64,000 nucleotides of DNA from positions 1 to 64,000 of the forward strand of contig NDFF03000172.1 in assembly GCA_002150815.3 (NCBI GenBank), read 5' to 3'. The notes under the pieces are model-generated. The model made no database searches and was not told the origin of the DNA. It saw only the letters and a list, made by a program, of their open reading frames with translations. Positions 1 to 12,868 of the stretch are shown in pieces (the stretch's first letter is position 1; every line of letters begins with the position of its first letter). Made by a program: the position numbers and the translations under genes. This DNA comes from Grammothele lineata (lineage: Eukaryota > Basidiomycota > Agaricomycetes > Polyporales > Polyporaceae).

Positions 1-1133
1 TGTTTTATCACCGCGACGTTTACCTTCCGCCTTCATGCCGTTGTTGGATCTGCGTCTTTGGTGAGTATCACACCACTCGACTACCCGCCCTGTAACGCCT
101 TGCTGATGTCCGCGGTTTTGCCCCCCACGCCCGCTCCCTTGTCCTCCGACCCATTCTCGAGCCACGCCCGGTAAGTTCCCTCTGCCAGTTACGCTGTGTG
201 TATGGAGGTCGCGCGTCAAGTTCATGCCCCGTTCTATACGCTATCTCCTGCCCTTCCTGGCTATATCGTGTTATTAGCGTATCTATAACTGTGTATTGTA
301 GATAGGAAAACATTAATCTATGGTTGTTTGAATTGTCGACTGTCCGTGTGATTTCAATGCCTCCAGAACGTCCCAGGGCGTCCCAATGACCCCAATACAC
401 CGAGGCGATCGCGATGCATTGGGCAGCATCGCAATGCGGGCGCCTGCATCGCGATGCGTTGGGTGCCATCCCGTTCGGTTGGCTACATGAATGATCAATC
501 CAGATAAAAGGGGTGTATTTTATTGATTTTATACTATCGGGATACTGCCCGGCGCATTAGGGTAAATATACATTTTTGCTGATGCAGGGTCGAAGTCCGG
601 CGAGTGCGGGGCGGCCGTATCCAGAACGCTCGCGCGGCAGGGAAGCGAGCGAGGGGTGCAGAGTTGGACATGTAGAGCCCCTCACGCGGGTAATAGACCC
701 CGTACTGCTGCGCGCAAGGATACAGGTGGGAGAGCCCCAATAAGATTCGTCTGGCTATGCCAGCGGTGGAGACATAGAGGTTAGCATCCGTAGGCCGAGT
801 CCCGTGCACGGGGCGGGATTCCACGCACCGCGGCCCTGCAGATGACGGTCATGTTAGAATTCAGAAGCTGCGACCATTTGAAGCTCCAGTAGCGCCAATG
901 AGGAAACGAACAGGTCCTAGTGAGACTGGGACGACATCGCGGGCTGCGGCCGCCGCGAAGGAAGTCGGGGTTACGGGAAGCCTGGGCGCATAACTTTGCG
1001 CCACAGCTGACCGTCGGCGTAAGAAATCGACGCCTCAAACTTCAAGCGATTGCATGGAATGCTGATGAGCACGTTTCAGAGCTACTTCTGCGAAGCTTGC
1101 GAAACACTTGGAGGTTCGGACTCGTAGGAGTGC
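1..1133. other. Left edge, no gene recognised
   Basis: Only short, unrelated reading frames occur here. Bases 1-60 and 85-170 each end in a plausible splice donor (GTGAGT near 61, GTAAGT near 171), so the 3' part of a gene entering from the left is possible but cannot be shown. The rest holds the small repeat near 404-475 and nothing else that I recognise. Confidence 0.3.
404..475. repeat. Short GC-rich imperfect repeat
   Basis: Three close variants of ATCGCGATGC occur about 20 bases apart, with interleaved GGGCAGC- and GGGTGCC-like spacers. Each core is nearly self-complementary. I see no gene here. The function is unknown and the array is too short to class. Confidence 0.4.
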
Positions 1134-1229
1134 TTACCTAGAGGTTGGCCACGAGACCCCTTGCATTGCTGCCGAGAGACATAAATAACAAGAGTTACGA
1201 GACAGACAAAGCGAGCGATTGCTTACACA

Positions 1230-2283
1230 AGTACTCATAATGTGCAACTGGAAGACCGGCGTAAGAACGTTAAACGCCACCCTTGTGGGGACGTGGTAAT
1301 GGTTGAGATGAAGCCTCTCACCAGCCCTTGTGGTAAGTCGCGCGCGCGAAGTATCGAGCATAAGCTCGGAGCTCTGAGGGTGACACTGTGTACTAACATT
1401 CTTCGCGATCCACGTGTTCCACTCCTCGCCCGGATCCACACCCGTGCCCAACGCCGTCTCCGCGCCAATCGCCGCGGCTTTCAGCAGTGCCATGTCCCCC
1501 AGGCGCACTGCACGAGCTCAAGGCCCGCGAGCCGGAGGAGCGCGCGACCTGGACGCTGATCGCACCTATGATGTTGAGGATCTCGACGTGCACGACGGAC
1601 AAGCTGGGGACGTCGAGAGTGGTGTCCTATATGGCAATGAAGCCCACCTTGACGATCTCGTCGGAGCTGGCGCAATCTGCGAGCGAGGACGTGTAAGGAC
1701 AAGCTCGAGACGGTGGACCAGAGTACAGCGAGGCTGGATGCGCAGAGCGCGCAGTCGGGTTGAGGTACCTACGCCACGAGGTTGACAGAGGATAGGAAAG
1801 CGACGTTGGACGCGTCCGAGCTGTCGGCGTTGTAGACTCGTCGCGCTGGTCGAGTCGTGATTCTCGACGAGTATGTCTCCTGTGATTCTACGCGCACAAC
1901 ACATCTTCTGCATGCCTACATGAACATGTGTGTTACTAGCATTCAGTAAGAGAAGCTGCATGGTTTGGGAGTATTGCCAGTGGGTAGAACGAGAGGTAGA
2001 GGGTAGTGGCCACGGATGAATCATCAGAGCCATGATCACAACGAACGTGGCAGGCGCTCCTAACAGTTCTTTACATAAGCGAGCTGACGCGTGACATTGG
2101 AACGGCCTTATCTGATCGCGCGACCTTCCTTCCTCCACTCGTCTTGTGCATTGGACGAAAAGTATTAACTCAAGCCGTAGCAACCTACTCATTCGCTACT
2201 AAGCTTAGGGAACAGTTTGTGCGCTACAAATCTCATAGTGTTCATGGACAACAATTGGCTAACTCGCTGACATTCCCACAGCA
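1230..2283. repeat. First copy of a segment duplicated with the MYND gene
   Basis: This stretch is alignable with about 4555-5510. Shared landmarks include the CAACTGGAAGA-CGGCGTAAGAA block (1245 and 4563), the CCACGTGTTC block (1411 and 4746), the TTACATAAGCGAG block (2071 and 5296) and the leader before the first MYND exon. On the minus strand between 1700 and 1400 it reads as an interrupted coding sequence (pieces such as EIVKVGFIAI, VEILNIIGAISVQVA, ALLKAAAIGAETALG). I do not recognise this family. It is probably the relic of a gene that was duplicated together with the MYND gene downstream. Confidence 0.55.
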
Positions 2284-4480
2284 ATGTCTCGAAGAGCGAC
2301 ACATCAGTCGTCCGCAGGACCACAATCGCTTGGACATGGCGCACTCAAATTCCGCCATCAGCTTTTGTTCAATCCTCACAGGGTAAGTCAATGATCGGCG
2401 CTCTATCATGTATATCTACGCTCCTTCGTTGTATCGAGAACTATGTATGTAAAGTTATGTACGTATATCATTGGTAAAGGCCTGATTTGGCTTCGTCGGC
2501 TGTACAAGATCATGAGCATCCGCTGCAGTTGAAACATACTCATACTGTCGCCCTGCAGGTAATTGCAGCGGCACATGCAGGTTCTGTAGATGCCATGGAG
2601 GCGCTCGCAGACAGATGGGATGGGCCAAAAGTGAAGATGACGCTGTCGGAGATGCTTGACTTGACTCTGCCGCTCCTACGCCAAGGTCCCCTTCCCTCTG
2701 ACAGCCCCGACGTTTATAGCGATCACGCTCGCGTCCGATTCTCGTGCTTATGCGCAATCAGCAAGCTTGCAGGAGAACCCGACCAATCCGCCAATTCAGT
2801 ATTCGAACATCGCATCCACGAAGCTTGGCCGGGACTCTACCAATGGATCGCGTGGTCGTGCGCTGCCGCTGACCGTGTCTTCTCTGCCATGAATCTACGA
2901 TCATTTGCGCTTCTTACGCTCGTACACGTCCTGTATGTGATCACGTCGTTCGAGAGCTCTACAGAGTTGTTCCTCACCCAAACCTCGTCGATGAAAATCG
3001 CCACACGCATCTGGATGGAATCCGAGGACGTCACGCGCTCATTGGACTTGACATCTCCCGGTATCGACCTTAGCACGCGCGCATTCTACGCTCTCGTCTG
3101 CAAATGCAAACCCGAGCATTATCGCACCATTGTTCGCGGGAGCGGCGGAGACGCCAAAGCGTTCGCGGCACATGTTCTGGCGCGCTTCGAGCGTAGCTTC
3201 CCCCAGACGACGGACATATCATGGCTCTCCTGGGACATCCCCCGCATATTCTTCATCATCATCACCGAATTCCGGAACTATCGCCCCATCTTTTCCGCCA
3301 TCCTCGACGCAGGCGGTGTCCCGCTCATGACGGAAGGTGTCTGCCGTCTCTACAACGATCTGGCGCAGGTAGACGCCTCCACTCAGCAAGAGCTCTCGCG
3401 TTTCATGGTGACGGCGGTCTTCACGCTATCCCATACATTCCTCGAGCCATCTCAGTGCACTTGGCTGACACAGGCCGTCCGCAGCGGGTTTCTGGGCGCC
3501 TTCCACAACGCATGCGTCATCCTGTCCCGGATGCAGCTCAAACCCGTCGAATTTATGATTCTACACAAGATACTCGGGACGTTCATCTGCCTGTCGGTGT
3601 ATCCAGCGGCGGTCACCTGTCTGGCACCTGCGCTCAAAGCACTCGTCGATGGCAGAAACGCCCCGCTCTCCGCGGGTATAGAGAAGGGAGAAGATCGCAC
3701 AGATATTGGAGAGGCATGGGAGATTCTTTCTTCGCTCGTGCAGGAACGAGCTGCACTGTTGAAAGTTCACAAGACCTCGAAGCGGGATCTGCGGGCTCAG
3801 CTGCACCACCAAGCAACTTGCGAGAACACAGAGGTCAGTGTTTACGACATACACTGTAAAATGGTAGCATAAGCAGATGACATTTCACCAGTGCACCTCG
3901 ACGACGACAAATTATCGGGAATTAGGTCGATGCGCTGGGTGTGAAAATGTGTTGTACTGCTCTAAGGTGAGCTTCATGTCCGCGAGTCAAGACGCGCCTC
4001 TTTGGCTTGATGCATAACATGATCGTGCTAGACATGTCAACGACGGCGCTGGGATGCGCACAAAAAAGAATGCAAGATCCATCAGAAACAGTTGCGCTTA
4101 TGTATACCTCTTCTCATTTATAGGTCGGCTCGAATACTAAATAGTGTACCACTCACCCAGGTAACGAAAGCGTTGTTGCAACGGGCCTCGCGAAGCATGA
4201 CGCCGAATTCATCCAACGTCTTGCGCAAGTCGACGCCTTGCTAAATCAGCGCGATCTTGAACGCCTTGCGAAGCGCCACTTCCCTGGACGGCCTCTTTCA
4301 CATTTGTCCGTCCACATTGATTACTCGTCATACCCGTCACAGCGATCTGTAACCATGCCAAGACTCGAAGCACAACCGATTGTCGGTGTCGATGGCCGTA
4401 GAGCGACGCCAGTTTGGGTTAGTGTTCTACAGGGCAGAACGACCTCGAAGGAGTTGCTCGTTTATGTAGAGGGACTGTGA
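2284..4480 (+). CDS. MYND-type zinc finger protein, copy 1
   Basis: Five exons (2284-2382, 2559-3833, 3892-3966, 4032-4101, 4161-4480) give 612 residues in one frame. The start is MSRRATHQSS, matching the starts of the other copies. A long helical N-terminal region of about 430 residues has no enzyme motif. The MYND finger follows, split over three exons: CENTEC, then CAGC, YCSKTCQRR and HKKEC. A C-terminal domain ends in LLVYVEGL. MYND fingers bind zinc and usually mediate protein-protein contacts; family knowledge gives no catalytic role because no SET domain is present. It is the first of two tandem copies, and two more lie inverted near 54 and 60 kb. The partner and process are unknown. 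Confidence 0.85.
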
Positions 4481-4544
4481 AGTAGCATCTTCGTTGCCTG
4501 CATAACGATGATTCCTCGAGATGTTGTAACACTGAGTAAACGTA

Positions 4545-5510
4545 GTATCTCACCAAGCGATTGCAACTGGAAGATCGGCGTAAGAAAGGAGTCTACGTTC
4601 ACTGCCGCCCTCGTGAGGACGCAGTAGTCGTAGTCGAGATGAAAGCTCCCACCGGACATTGTATTGAGTAAGTCTGCGTCTCCAAAGCACCGACTTAGAG
4701 CACGGGCTGGGAAGGTGACACTCCGTACTAACACTCTTCGCGAGCCACGTGTTCTATCCCGAGTACAAGTCCACACCCTTGCCCGCCGCCGTCTCCGCGC
4801 CAATCATCGCACTCGGCGATGCGATGTCTGCGATGGCTCGCGCGAGCTTCAAGTTGGCGCGCTCGGAGGCGTACGCAGTCGGCCTCGCAGTGCGAGAGAT
4901 ACTGCGCAATCTGGAGCGCGTGAACGGCGAGTCTCGGCGATGCGACGTGGATCCTACTCTGCTGGAGCACGGCATGAACACCTAGTATCGCACCTACGAC
5001 GTCATAAGGCGGAGGAGGATTTCAATCTACACGACGGACAAGCTGCGGATGTCGAGGGTGGCGTCACGGCGACTCCGAGTAGGGTTACCTGCCACTCTAC
5101 ACATAACATATCTTCTACATACCCAAGGCCCTGCATTGGCCCTCGATACAGGATAGCGCATAAACAGGTGTATGACTGGTATGTTCAGGAGAAATTGTAT
5201 GGTTTAGAAATATTGGGTAGAATAAAAGGTCGAGGGTGGCGGTCAAGACTCAAGCTTGAAGCAGAGGCGAACGTAGGCGCTCTCAGCAACTCCTTACATA
5301 AGCGAGGTGACGCGTGGCATGAGAGCAGCTTTATCTAAATCTCACGCCATTGCCTCCCTCCGTCTACTCGTCTCGTGCATCAGGCGACAAGTACTCAAGC
5401 CATAGCAACCTACTAAGTCGCTACCAGGCTTAGAGAACAGTTCGTGCGATACAACTATAGTCGCGTTCATGGCCAACAACTAGCTAAATTGCTAATATAT
5501 TCCCGCAGGA
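4545..5510. repeat. Second copy of the MYND-linked duplicated segment
   Basis: This is the partner of about 1230-2283 and lies at the same place relative to the next MYND gene. The minus strand carries pieces matching those of copy 1 (LARAIADIAS, SAMIGAETAAGKGVD, LTPIFQLQSL), broken by stops and shifts. Together with the MYND gene it forms a tandem unit of roughly 3.2 kb. The embedded former gene is not recognised. Confidence 0.55.
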
Positions 5511-7724
5511 ATGTCTCGAAGAGCAACGCATCACCAGCCGTCCGCTGGACCACAAACGCTTGGACATGGGGCACTCAGATTTTGCCGTCAGCTTTTGATA
5601 AATCCAAGGAGGGTGAGTGGGTGATTGGAGTCCTATCATGAATATCTACGCTCCTTCGTTGCATCAAGAATCATGTGTGTAGAGAGCTATATACGCATAT
5701 CATTGGTAGAGGCTTGAATTGGCCCTGTCAGTTGTATAACATCATGAGCATCCACTAAAACTGGAATCAATGCTCATACTGTCGCCCTCTAGGTAATTGC
5801 GGAGGCACGCGCAGGCTCTGCAGACGCCATGGAGGCTCTCGCAGATCAATGGGATGGGCCAAAGGCAAACATGACGCCATCGGAAATACTCGACTTGATT
5901 TTGCCGCATCTACGCCACGGCCCCCTACCATCTGACAGCCCCGACGTATATAGTGATCACGCCCGCCTCCGGGTATCGTGCTTAACTGCGATCAGCCATC
6001 TCGTAACGAAACGCGACCATTCCGTAGAATCTAAATTGGAGCACCACATCCGGGAAGCCTGGCCGGGACTCTACCAATGGATCGAGTGGTCGTGGTTTGC
6101 CGTTGACCGCGCCTTTTCTGCCGTCAACCAGCGAGCCTCCGTGATTCTAACGCTCATGCAGGTCCTGTATGTGATCACATACTCCGAGCGTTCTACAGAT
6201 TTATTGCTCAGCCAACCCTCGTCGATGACGATTGCCACATGCGTTTGGATTGAATCCGACGATATCACACGCTTATTCAAGAATCCCACGAGTATTGTCG
6301 ACATCGGCACACACATGTTCCTTCCTCTCCTCAGCAGGTGCGGACCCGAGCATTTTCCCAGCATTCTTCGTGCGAGTGGCGGAAACACCAAGGCGCTTGC
6401 AGTGCACGTTCTAGAGCGCTTCAAGCGCAGCTTCCCTACGACGCTCGACTCCACAATAGCGCTCTCCTGGGATATCCCCAGGAAACTCAACTTCATCATC
6501 ATTGAATTCCGGAAATATCCACCCCTCTTTGACGCTCTTCTTGCCGAAGGGGCTGTTCCGCTCCTGACAGAATGCCTCGTTCGTCTCTCCAATGCCCTGA
6601 CGCAGGCAAACAGCGCCCCAACTCAGCAAACCCTCCCACGTATCATGGCGGGCGTACTCTTCACACTTGCCGACGTATTCCTTGAACCTCACCAGCTCAC
6701 TTGGATAGCACAGGCTGTCCGCGGTGGGTTTATGGGCGTCTTCCACAGTGCTTGTATCATTCTGTCTCGGATGCAGATTGAATCTATGGAGTTCAGGGCG
6801 CTGGAGAAGATACTCTTGACGTTCAGCAGCTTGTCCGTGTATCCGGCCATAGTCAGATGCCTGGAACCTGCGCTTAAAGCCCTCATCGATGATGAGAATG
6901 CCCCGATTTCCGCGGGAATAGAGAGAAGAGAAGATTGGCCGGTGGCAGATATCGGGGAGTTGTGGGAGATTCTTTCTTCGCTCGTACAGGAACGAGCCGC
7001 GCTCCTGAAAGTTCACAAGAGCTCGAAGCGCGCTGAGCGCGCACAGCGGCACGACCAAGCAGCTTGTGAGAACCCAGAGGTTAGTGATTCATGATATAGA
7101 GTAACATGGCAGCAGAAGAAAATAACATTTATTTAGTGTACCTCGACGATGTCAAACGTTCACGAATTACGCCAATGTCCTTGCAAAAATGTATTGTATT
7201 GCTCTAAGGTGAGCTTGAGGCTCACGAGTTCCAACGCGCTTATTCGGCTTAATGCGTAACATTGAACTAGATGTGTCAACGGCAGCGCTGGGATGAACAC
7301 AAAAAAGAATGCAAGATCAACCGACAACAGTTGAGCTTATGTATGTATCCCTACTCACTCGTAGGTCAGCGCGGATATTAAATAGCGCACCACTCATCCA
7401 GGTAACGCCAGTGTGGTTGCAACGGGCCTCGCAAAGCATGCTGCCGAATTCATCCAACATTTTGCACAGATGGATGCCTTGCTGAACCAACGCGATCTCG
7501 AATCCCTCGCGAAGCGCAACTTTCCTGGGCGGCCTCTCTCACAACTGTCCATTCACATGGATTACACGTTCTACCCACAGAAACGGTCTGTAACTATCCC
7601 GGGACCCGCCGAAGCTCAGCCGATTGTCGGTGTTGATGGTCGTACAGCGACACCGGTCTGGGTTAGTGTTCTGCAGGGCAGAACGACTTCGAAGGAATTA
7701 CTCGTTTATGTGGAGGGACTCTAG
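5511..7724 (+). CDS. MYND-type zinc finger protein, copy 2 (altered finger)
   Basis: Five exons (5511-5612, 5793-7079, 7137-7208, 7271-7340, 7402-7724) give 617 residues in frame, with exon order and phases identical to the upstream copy. The N-terminal helical domain is clearly paralogous (MEALADQWDGPK against MEALADRWDGPK). In the finger, exon 3 is one codon shorter than in the three paralogues: the second knuckle reads CPC instead of CAGC, so two zinc-binding cysteines sit one residue apart. The remaining pattern CENPEC, YCSKMCQRQ and HKKEC is kept. The C-terminal domain ends in LLVYVEGL as in copy 1. The gene is tail-to-tail with the FMN dehydrogenase. Zinc binding may be weakened; the rest looks intact. 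Confidence 0.83.
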
Positions 7725-7861
7725 GCATACTATGTTCGTTGCTTGTATAACGATGATACCTCGAGACGTTGTAGGAAACGAACCTAGTACTTCGTAGGGT
7801 TCGCTGATGATCAACAAGATCGAGCACTCCACATCCATAAAGGCATACCCAACATATCCAC

Positions 7862-9734
7862 CTACGACTCGACTTTGACCGTCACCTCGCCTGCACGCCC
7901 AACGATATCCGCGACCGAGCGGTGGCCCGCGAGCCCGAGCGTGAGTTCGAACTCGGCGAGGATTGTCTTGATAACAGCTTCGACGCCAGCTTGGCCTGCC
8001 GCCGCGAGTCCGTACGCGTACGTCCGACCAACTACAAACGCGAAGGGAGGCGCGTCAGCGAAGGTGCGTACATGCGATTCACACAATAGCGAGGCTGTGT
8101 GGAACGCAGGCAGTGCACAAGAGAGCAGTGCACAAGAAAGACGTGGATGGAAAGCCGCGGAAGAGGGATAGAAGTGTGTAGGCACAAGAGCACGAAACCG
8201 GACTTACGCAACACCGCCTGCGCGCCCAACGCGAGTGCGCGGAACATGTCCGCACCGGAGCGTACGCCCGAGTCGAGCAGGATCGCGAACTTCCCGCTCG
8301 CCTGCGCGGCCTTGACCTTGGGGGAGCGCATGATGCGCTCGAGGGCGTACAGCGCGGAGATCGAGCCGTCGATCTGGCGGCCGCCTGTGAGATGAGCCAA
8401 CGGGATGAGTCGGGTTCTTAGAGGAAGAGAGGGGGCGAGGGAGCGAGAAGGGAACGAAGTGCAAGGTGGGAAGGGAGTGCAGAGAGGGGAAGGGCAGGAC
8501 GTACCGTGATTTGAGACGATGATCCCGTCGATGCCCTCATCGATCGCGATCTCCGCGTCCTGAGCACACACCCCACTCAGCAACGAGCATAAAGTAAACG
8601 ATACGTGTGCGACGTACATCGACGCTCAAGATCCCCTTCAGCACCAACGGCCCCTCCCACTCCTTCCTCAACTCCCTCACGTCCTCCCACGTCCTGAACG
8701 ACCCATTCACAGCCTCCCTCCCCCACGCTGCCGCGTATCCCGCCATCTCCTTCGCCCTCTCGTCCCCGCCCTCCAGCAACTCGTCCACCTTCACCGGGTC
8801 GTACGGGAACTCCCACCCGTCCCCGTCTGCGCTGTGCGGGAGTGGCTCCTTGCCCTGGAGAGCCATGAACGCCGGGTCGGAGAGCGCGACTTGGATGCCG
8901 AGCCCGTGTACGAATGGGAGGAAGCCCGCGTCGAGGTCGAGTGGACGCCAGCCGATCGCCATAGTGTCGACGGTGAGAACGAGCGTACTGTACCCCGCAT
9001 TCTTGGCGCGCGAGAGGAGGGAGCGGGTGATGCTCGGGGTGAGTGGCCAGTAGAGCTGGAACCAGCGCGGGACGGGCGGAGCGCCGGAGGGTTGAAGGGG
9101 AATAGAAGATGTATGAGAGGGGTTGTCGTGGGCGGCAGCGACGGCTTCGAGCGAGCGCGAGGCCGCACCGCTGAGTACCAGCGGGATCCCGAGAGCACCG
9201 GCAGCTCGTGCGGTACCGAGCTCGCCTGAAGAGTGGAGGATGCCTTGGCAGCCGATGGGCGCGATGAGGAGGGGAACGGGGTACTTGGTGCCGAACAGGG
9301 TCGTCTGAGTCATACGGAGTTTGTAGGAGATAGAATGAGGATAGATGTGAGAAGAGAATGAGGACTCGACGCACCTCGAGACTTCGCTGGGTCACATCTC
9401 GCAGCATACGCGGCACGATCTGCCACTTGGAGAACTCGCGTCGATTCGCGCGGTACGTCTCTCCCGTACCAGCCGTCCCAAACACGAAGTTGAACGAGTC
9501 TTAGACACGAAGGCGGATGAGACGAAGGGGAGGCGTGAACGCATGGAATGGCGACGCACCTGGAGAGTCCTGCAGCTTCTCCCGCGCCGCACGTTCGAAC
9601 GCCTCCGGATTGACAGAACCTAGCACAGGCGGCTTCCTACTCGCAAAGAGTTCGCGCGCGTATGCGGACCATTTGCCCTGTGCAGCGCCGTACGTCTTGG
9701 TCTCGCCAGGGGGCGCGTCTGAGGGAGTGGACAT
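7862..9734 (-). CDS. FMN-dependent alpha-hydroxy-acid dehydrogenase / lactate 2-monooxygenase-like
   Basis: The protein starts MSTPSDAPPGETKTYG and ends in TVKVES. It follows the FMN-dependent alpha-hydroxy-acid dehydrogenase fold in order: FGTKYPVPLLIAPIG, SGAASRSLEA, FQLYWP, LVLTVDT, then GPLVLKGI, GIDGIIVSNHG joined by splicing to GGRQIDG (catalytic histidine and substrate-arginine segment), and DSGVRSGADMFRALALGA (FMN phosphate site). The N-terminal extension (WSAYARELF) resembles fungal lactate 2-monooxygenase-like proteins. The family oxidises 2-hydroxy acids to 2-oxo acids or decarboxylated products using FMN; the substrate here is unknown. No mitochondrial leader is obvious, so it is probably cytosolic. 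All motifs are intact, unlike the two dead paralogues at 16.1-17.7 and 47.2-48.6 kb. Confidence 0.9.
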
Positions 9735-10801
9735 GATGATAGTGCTGATAGGGTGGACGAGCTTTGGCAGCAGCAGAATAGAGGTGCGTCGCGGGTGTCC
9801 GAGACCCGTGTCTGTCTATTTGTGCCATGACTTCCCGGCTTCGCTTGAGTCTGGCCTCTAAACGAAGTCATGCTCGCGGTCACATGTGTGTCGGCGCGGG
9901 TGAGTCCCAGGAACAACTTCGAAGCTCCACAGAGCTTCGAAGTATACACGGTGCACACTGCAGACGATAAGGTATTCCGACTACTGTAAATCTACAACAG
10001 GTTCCCAGCGACGAATGGTCAACGAGCATCGTCATTCGATAGCGTAGCGTACTTACGCGAATCTCAGGTTTGAACGCCATCTTGCTGATGAACCGCGCTG
10101 AACACGTACATACCACTCCGAGTATTTCCAGCATGCAAGAGAAGGAGGTCGATGACAAGCGATAGAACCAACGAGATTGAGGCAGAAAGCCCCCGGCCCC
10201 AGGAGTGTATGAGAGGTGCCAGAGACCAGACGTAGAGAGCAGCCGGGACTCAGAGAGCGGCCGGTGACCGACGTGACAGGCCAGTAACAGCGTGATGATT
10301 TCTCCGTAACACCCGGGCCGGAGGCCCGGCCGAGGTCCGAATCGCCGTTCCCGGTGACACGCGTACTACTTACTCGTCCACCGACCATTCGGGCGATGTA
10401 TAGAACTTTACTGTCAACCCTTTCTTCTCCGTTCTCGGCTGTGATAATAGAGAGATGCTGCAAATGGCGTACTTTCTATACCCGTCTACGGACGGAACTA
10501 TGGTGAGTCAACATCACTGCGTACATGCGCTTATATGGTATTCACTGCTGACAAGCCAATTGCGATTATGGTCCGGGCTTTGGACACCGCGGCACAGCCT
10601 CAAGCTACCCTTGCAGTATTGTGGCCAGCATTTGTTTTACACAGGTCGACAGGCTTGCGGCTTTCTTGTCTGAAAGCGTCGTTTTTGTCTGACATGACAA
10701 TCCATTTCCTGATCGAGTACCGCCACCATGCCTCGGCCCTTGCTCTGTGTGCGCCCGAACATATAAGCCCCTAGCTTCCACCTCTCCACTCATCCCCCTC
10801 C
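9735..10801. promoter_or_regulatory. Divergent intergenic region with conserved block (FMN gene / acidic-tail gene)
   Basis: This is the upstream region of both the FMN dehydrogenase (-) and the next gene (+). Bases 10255-10280 and 10310-10335 contain a GC-rich block (GAGCGG-CGGTGAC-G-CGTGAC, then CCGGGCCGG and GCCGAGG) that recurs at a matching distance upstream of both dead FMN copies. I infer a regulatory or leader function from its conservation. The rest of the region holds nothing recognisable. Confidence 0.5.
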
Positions 10802-12538
10802 ATGTCTCCCTTCTCCCGAAGATCAGAGTTCAACGCGCATTACAACACCGATCTGCAAAAGTTCTTCCACCTCGGCCACGGCCGGCCCGTTACGCACGCA
10901 GAGGGCGACGACATCCGCGCCGGAGACGTAGGCTACTTCCGCCGCGGCGCGTTCCGGCCCATCTTCAACGTCTTTCTCCCAGCGAGCCACCCCGCCCAGG
11001 GCACGAAGCGCATTCGTCAGTGCCGCGTGGCTGACATTGTTGCGCGCCCCTCAGAGAGACCGCCGAGGCTCGTCCCGAAGGACTTTCGACCGTTCTGGTT
11101 AGGGGCGGACGTTGTGGCGCGCCTGAAGAAGGCGGAGGTGCCGCTCCCGCCTATCGAGTCGGAGACGGAGTTGGAGGTGTGCGACTGCGTGAGGCCGCAG
11201 GACGCGATTGTATTGAAGGACTCGGTAACACCGAAGGACCTTTTGGGACGGGCGGGCAACTTGAACGAGAACGCGAGAGACTTCGTGCAACCTCATCTGC
11301 GAGGTACCGGCGGATGTCGAGAGGCGGTCGACTGGATAGTCTCCCCACCCTGGACGGAAGAGAGCTCTCCTTGGTACGTTCCGCTGGGTGCCTCCGAAAA
11401 GACGTGGCACCGCATCGCTGACCACAGCGCCGTTCGCGCGCTTTCTCGTACAGGGATATCAAGACATTCCCGTTTGGGGAGATGTTTTCCGAGTACATGC
11501 GCGCCCACCGCGAAACCTGGTGGCGTTTCATAAACGAGGAGTTCGAAGTGGAGATCCCTTCCCCAGACAAGCTTGCGTGCATCTATGGCGTCTGCGCCGT
11601 CAAGAACAGAGTGCTTGCGCAGGAGAGGCTCAGCCTCCAGCACCGCACGCTCTCCACTAGCAAGTCTGGAGGCGCGCCTTCATGTTCGACTGGGAAGGGA
11701 GAACCACCTCAAGCGCCACCCCAGACTCAAACAATTGTCATACACCTGCCGCCACGCGCCATCAATTGGATGGCAGAGGCGAACCGGATTTCGATGGAGC
11801 TCGAACGGACATTCGTGCACTACATTAGGATCGTGTACCACCCTCCAAGGCCTATGCGCGCGTACCTCCGCGTGCGCGACAAATTTGTGTCCGACTGGGA
11901 ATTCGGCGAGAAGGTGAGTAGCCAAACACAGCCTCTCGCGGATGTAACTGAACTAGGATGGGATACGGTTGTGTGCGCAGGCGTACGACCCGCTGGACCG
12001 CCTCGCGTATCACGTGGGTAGGCGTGCGGGGCCGCTATGGTCGAGACTGGTGACGGGACAGACAGTCGTCGTCACGGACGCGCAGCTCTATCACATCTTC
12101 GTCAGTTCTAGCGTCTTTGCGTTTGCGTACACCGCTTGCTCACGTTATTCTGTCCACGAAAGGACATGGACAATGTGAATGTTCCGGCCACTCCGCGAGA
12201 TCTCGACCGAGAGCTACGCAGCAGGAAGCAGACACTCCGGCGCATCGCTATTACCAGCACGAGGAGAGCTGGTACGTGATCTCGCTTGCGATTTGTCCGT
12301 GTAGGTACTAATGCCCAGCAACTTTGCTTCCGTAGCTTCTCTAACAGGAACGCCCCACTACTCCGACGACGACGTGCTTACATTGTGTGAGGAGCCGGAC
12401 GACAAGGAGACGGCATCGGAGCATGGGTATGGGGAGGGGGTCTACGTTGACGACGACGTCGAAACTCTATCGGGAGACGTTGAAACGCTGAGCGGAAGTT
12501 TGTATGAGAAGGATGAAGAGTCGAAGTACGACATGTAG
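10802..12538 (+). CDS. Uncharacterised Agaricomycete-type protein with acidic C-terminus
   Basis: The start MSPFSRRSEFNAHYNTDLQ, followed by GDVGYFRRGAFRPIFNVF, matches the opening of a large uncharacterised family found in mushroom genomes. Later exons give MFSEYMRAHRETWWRFINE and a patch rich in Ser, Pro and Gln. Then come DPLDRLAYHV, LVTGQTVVVTDAQLY and a basic helix (DLDRELRSRKQTLRRIA). The last exon is strongly acidic (DDDVETLSGDVETLSG) and ends in SKYDM. No enzyme motif, signal peptide or membrane segment is visible. A 3' fragment of a paralogue lies inverted at 52.1-52.6 kb. The exon borders in the middle (11300-12200) are uncertain, and the last two exons could belong to a separate small gene. 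Confidence 0.6.
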
Positions 12539-12868
12539 GAGGAGCGCAGTGTTAGCAAACTACTATCATTGGCAGTGGTACCTCGTCGTATGCCACAGGA
12601 GGCAATATCAGCACGCTTTCAAGTATACGGTTGGCTTAGTAGTAGACACTGCCGAGGTACATGCGACGACGGAGCTGGCGCCGTGCCGGAACCATTACAG
12701 ATTAGAACGTTTCATTACTTGACGCAACCGAAGGGTGCATGATCTCGCGCATCGACGATTGAAATGTTGATAGTTAGTCGAATCACGTAAATTCGTTCCC
12801 ATCCTCTCAGTGAGACGTACTACTCTACTCCCATTCTATCTTGTCCAGCCCCGCCTGTCGAATTTCCA

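Noticed and set aside
1566..2192. Open frame of 208 codons on the minus strand
   Set aside because: Composition is not protein-like, and the homologous stretch in the second tandem unit is not open in the same frame.
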